Assembly: GCA_016199105.1 (NCBI GenBank)
Contig: JACQHI010000362.1
Coordinates: 1 to 8,589, forward strand
Length of the DNA: 8,589 nucleotides
DNA from: Lentisphaerota bacterium
GTDB lineage: Bacteria > Verrucomicrobiota > Kiritimatiellia > JAAZAB01
Direction of reading: 5' to 3'
Below, in pieces: positions 7,731 to 8,589 of this stretch (position 1 is its first letter; each line of letters starts with the position of its first letter). The notes beneath the pieces were generated by a model. The model made no database searches. It saw nothing but the letters and a program-made list of their open reading frames with translations, and was not told the DNA's origin. Both the position numbers and the translations under genes were made by a program.

Positions 7731-8150
7731 ATGCGTATCAGCGTCAAAAAACGTCAGCTCGACAATGACGACATCCCGACGGCGTCGTTTTCCGACCTCG
7801 CCTTTTTGCTGATCATTTTTTTTATTTTAACGACCGCCTTGACCCCCCAGACCGGATTCGTCAGCGAGCTGCCGTCCGGGCAGCAGGGTGAAACCCAGCA
7901 GACCAAGACCCCCATTCTCGCCCTGCATGACGGCCGGATGCAGTTCGACGACCAGGAGATTCAACGCCGGGAATTGCGGGGGCGTCTGGCCGGGCTGGGC
8001 CTGGCCGCCAAACAGGGCCAGGACAAGATCGTGATGCTCAGCGCCGACGGCAAGGTGTCCTATCAGGAATTTTACGAGGCCATGGTGGCCATTCATCAGG
8101 CCAGCGGCGTCGTGGCGATCGTTCGCGAGGAGGGCAAGGCCGCCCCATGA
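7731..8150 (+). CDS. exbD: ExbD/TolR-family biopolymer transport protein, first copy
   Basis: This 139-aa single-pass membrane protein fits the ExbD/TolR family: a short basic cytoplasmic N-terminus (MRISVKKRQ), one TM at about residues 20-38 and a periplasmic C-terminal domain. D22 in SFSDLAFLLIIFF is the invariant proton-relay aspartate (D25 in E. coli ExbD, D23 in TolR). After the TM, the FVSELPSG segment matches the conserved hydrophobic-Leu-Pro motif of the periplasmic linker, and the rest (about 60-135) fits the alpha/beta periplasmic domain. The start is ATG 7731, because an in-frame TAG lies at 7722-7724. No clear ribosome site precedes it, so translation may be weak or use another signal. 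It would sit in the ExbB pore with its neighbour, which overlaps its stop. Confidence 0.95.
   Translation: MRISVKKRQLDNDDIPTASFSDLAFLLIIFFILTTALTPQTGFVSELPSGQQGETQQTKTPILALHDGRMQFDDQEIQRRELRGRLAGLGLAAKQGQDKIVMLSADGKVSYQEFYEAMVAIHQASGVVAIVREEGKAAP
8127..8139 (+). promoter_or_regulatory. Ribosome-binding site of the second exbD
   Basis: GAGGAGGG (8127-8134) and AAGG (8136-8139) lie inside the end of the first exbD, 12 and 7 nt before the ATG at 8147. With the ATGA overlap this supports coupled translation of the two ExbD-like proteins. It contrasts with the first exbD, which lacks such a site. Confidence 0.6.
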
Positions 8151-8560
8151 GACGGCGAACGAAAAAAATCAAGCCTTCCATCCCCACGGCGAGCATGGGC
8201 GACATCGCGTTTCTGCTGATTATTTTTTTCATGATCTGCAGTCATTTCGCGCGCGACGCGTCCGTGCGCCTGAAACCGCCCAGGGCGGCCGATCTGGCGT
8301 CGCTCAAGGAAAGCCCCATCTCGGTGGCGATCGATGAGGCCGGGGCGATTTACATCCAGGGCCGGGTGGTGGCCGATGCCGAAGCCGTGGAGTCGGGCGT
8401 TGCCGCGCTGGTGAAGGACAAGGCCGGCGAACTGGGCCGGACCGTGATGTTCAAGTGCGATGCCTCCGTGGGGCGCGAACGTTTTGAACCGGTGCTGGAC
8501 GCCATTGCCCGGGGCGGCGGTCTTATCGCCGCCATGGGGGAGAGGGAGGCTGTTCACTGA
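8147..8560 (+). CDS. exbD: ExbD/TolR-family biopolymer transport protein, second copy
   Basis: This is a 137-aa ExbD/TolR-family protein. It has a very basic cytoplasmic N-terminus (MRRRTKKIK), a TM at about residues 17-34 and a periplasmic domain to the end. D19 in MGDIAFLLIIFFM is the conserved proton-relay aspartate, so this copy should also be active. The linker motif is altered: VRLKPPRA where family members usually have a VxLPxA-like segment and the first copy has SELPSG. The two copies share the IPTAS...D-AFLLIIFF core but differ after the membrane, so they are old paralogues and not a recent duplication. ATG 8147 overlaps the preceding stop (ATGA). ExbD dimers sit inside the ExbB pentamer, so a heterodimer of the two products is plausible (inference). 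The stop at 8558 is the first TGA of a TGAACC repeat. Confidence 0.95.
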   Translation: MRRRTKKIKPSIPTASMGDIAFLLIIFFMICSHFARDASVRLKPPRAADLASLKESPISVAIDEAGAIYIQGRVVADAEAVESGVAALVKDKAGELGRTVMFKCDASVGRERFEPVLDAIARGGGLIAAMGEREAVH

Positions 8561-8589
8561 ACCGTTGAACCGCTGAACCGTGAACCTGA
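8558..8589 (+). repeat. Short TGAACCG tandem repeat at the operon's visible end
   Basis: TGAACC occurs four times in a row (8558, 8566, 8574, 8581), spaced 8, 8 and 7 nt apart with N or GN between units, followed by a fifth TGA at 8587. The array begins on the stop codon of the second exbD and puts TGA in all three forward frames. It continues to the window edge, so its full length is unknown. Similar GAACCGTTGAACCG strings occur between genes in some Planctomycetes/Verrucomicrobia-type genomes (from memory). Confidence 0.7.

Noticed and set aside
6289..8557. Minus-strand frames opposite the last four genes (such as 6289-6945, 6951-7652, 8096-8557)
   Set aside because: All are antisense to genes with clear family motifs or strong context, and their translations are His/Gly/Arg-rich without domains.
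8540..8589. Possible terminator after the second exbD
   Set aside because: GTTCA-C-TGAAC at 8552-8562 is a perfect small inverted repeat, but it is short, lies over the stop codon and has no T-run. The array then runs off the window.

Overview
The window is a GC-rich, one-direction (+ strand) stretch that reads as one operon-like run of five genes. In order they are: (1) a giant secreted-looking repeat protein, open at the 5' edge and at least 2,107 codons long; (2) a 204-aa unrecognised protein with an N-terminal coiled coil and a C-terminal part that looks like a bacterial PH-type fold; (3) an ExbB/TolQ/MotA-family proton channel; (4) and (5) two ExbD/TolR-family partners. Gaps are 14 nt (1-2) and 2 nt (2-3), and genes 4 and 5 overlap by ATGA. 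The only real gap is 114 nt between genes 3 and 4. No tRNA, rRNA, CRISPR array, transposase or convincing terminator is visible.

The organism is a Gram-negative-type bacterium, because ExbB/ExbD motors energise outer-membrane processes. The codon bias is strongly GC-rich. The oversized TPR protein, the doubled ExbD and short intergenic sequences of the TGAACCG type fit the Planctomycetes-Verrucomicrobia-Lentisphaerae-Kiritimatiellae group best. This is a judgement from style and memory, not a proven assignment.

Layout: 2-6325 is the giant protein (alpha-helical/TPR N-terminal third, about 1,000 residues of beta-rich modules, C-terminal TPR array of the CpoB/YbgF type). 6340-6954 is the coiled-coil plus PH-like protein, with a perfect 24-bp in-frame tandem duplication near its 3' end. 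6957-7616 is the channel. 7617-7730 is a spacer with a locally AT-richer patch. 7731-8150 and 8147-8560 are the two ExbD-like proteins. 8558-8589 is a short TGAACC repeat running to the window edge.

How they may work together (inference): ExbB and the ExbD pair would form an inner-membrane proton-driven motor. In the Tol-Pal operon such a motor is encoded with a periplasmic TPR protein (CpoB/YbgF), and here the TPR partner is a giant multi-domain protein encoded upstream. The small cytoplasmic-looking coiled-coil/PH-like protein sits directly before the channel and could be an extra motor component or regulator. No TonB, TolA, TolB or Pal is in the window; a TonB-like gene could lie just downstream. 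The main candidate for something undescribed is this five-gene unit, especially the giant protein and the coiled-coil/PH-like protein.
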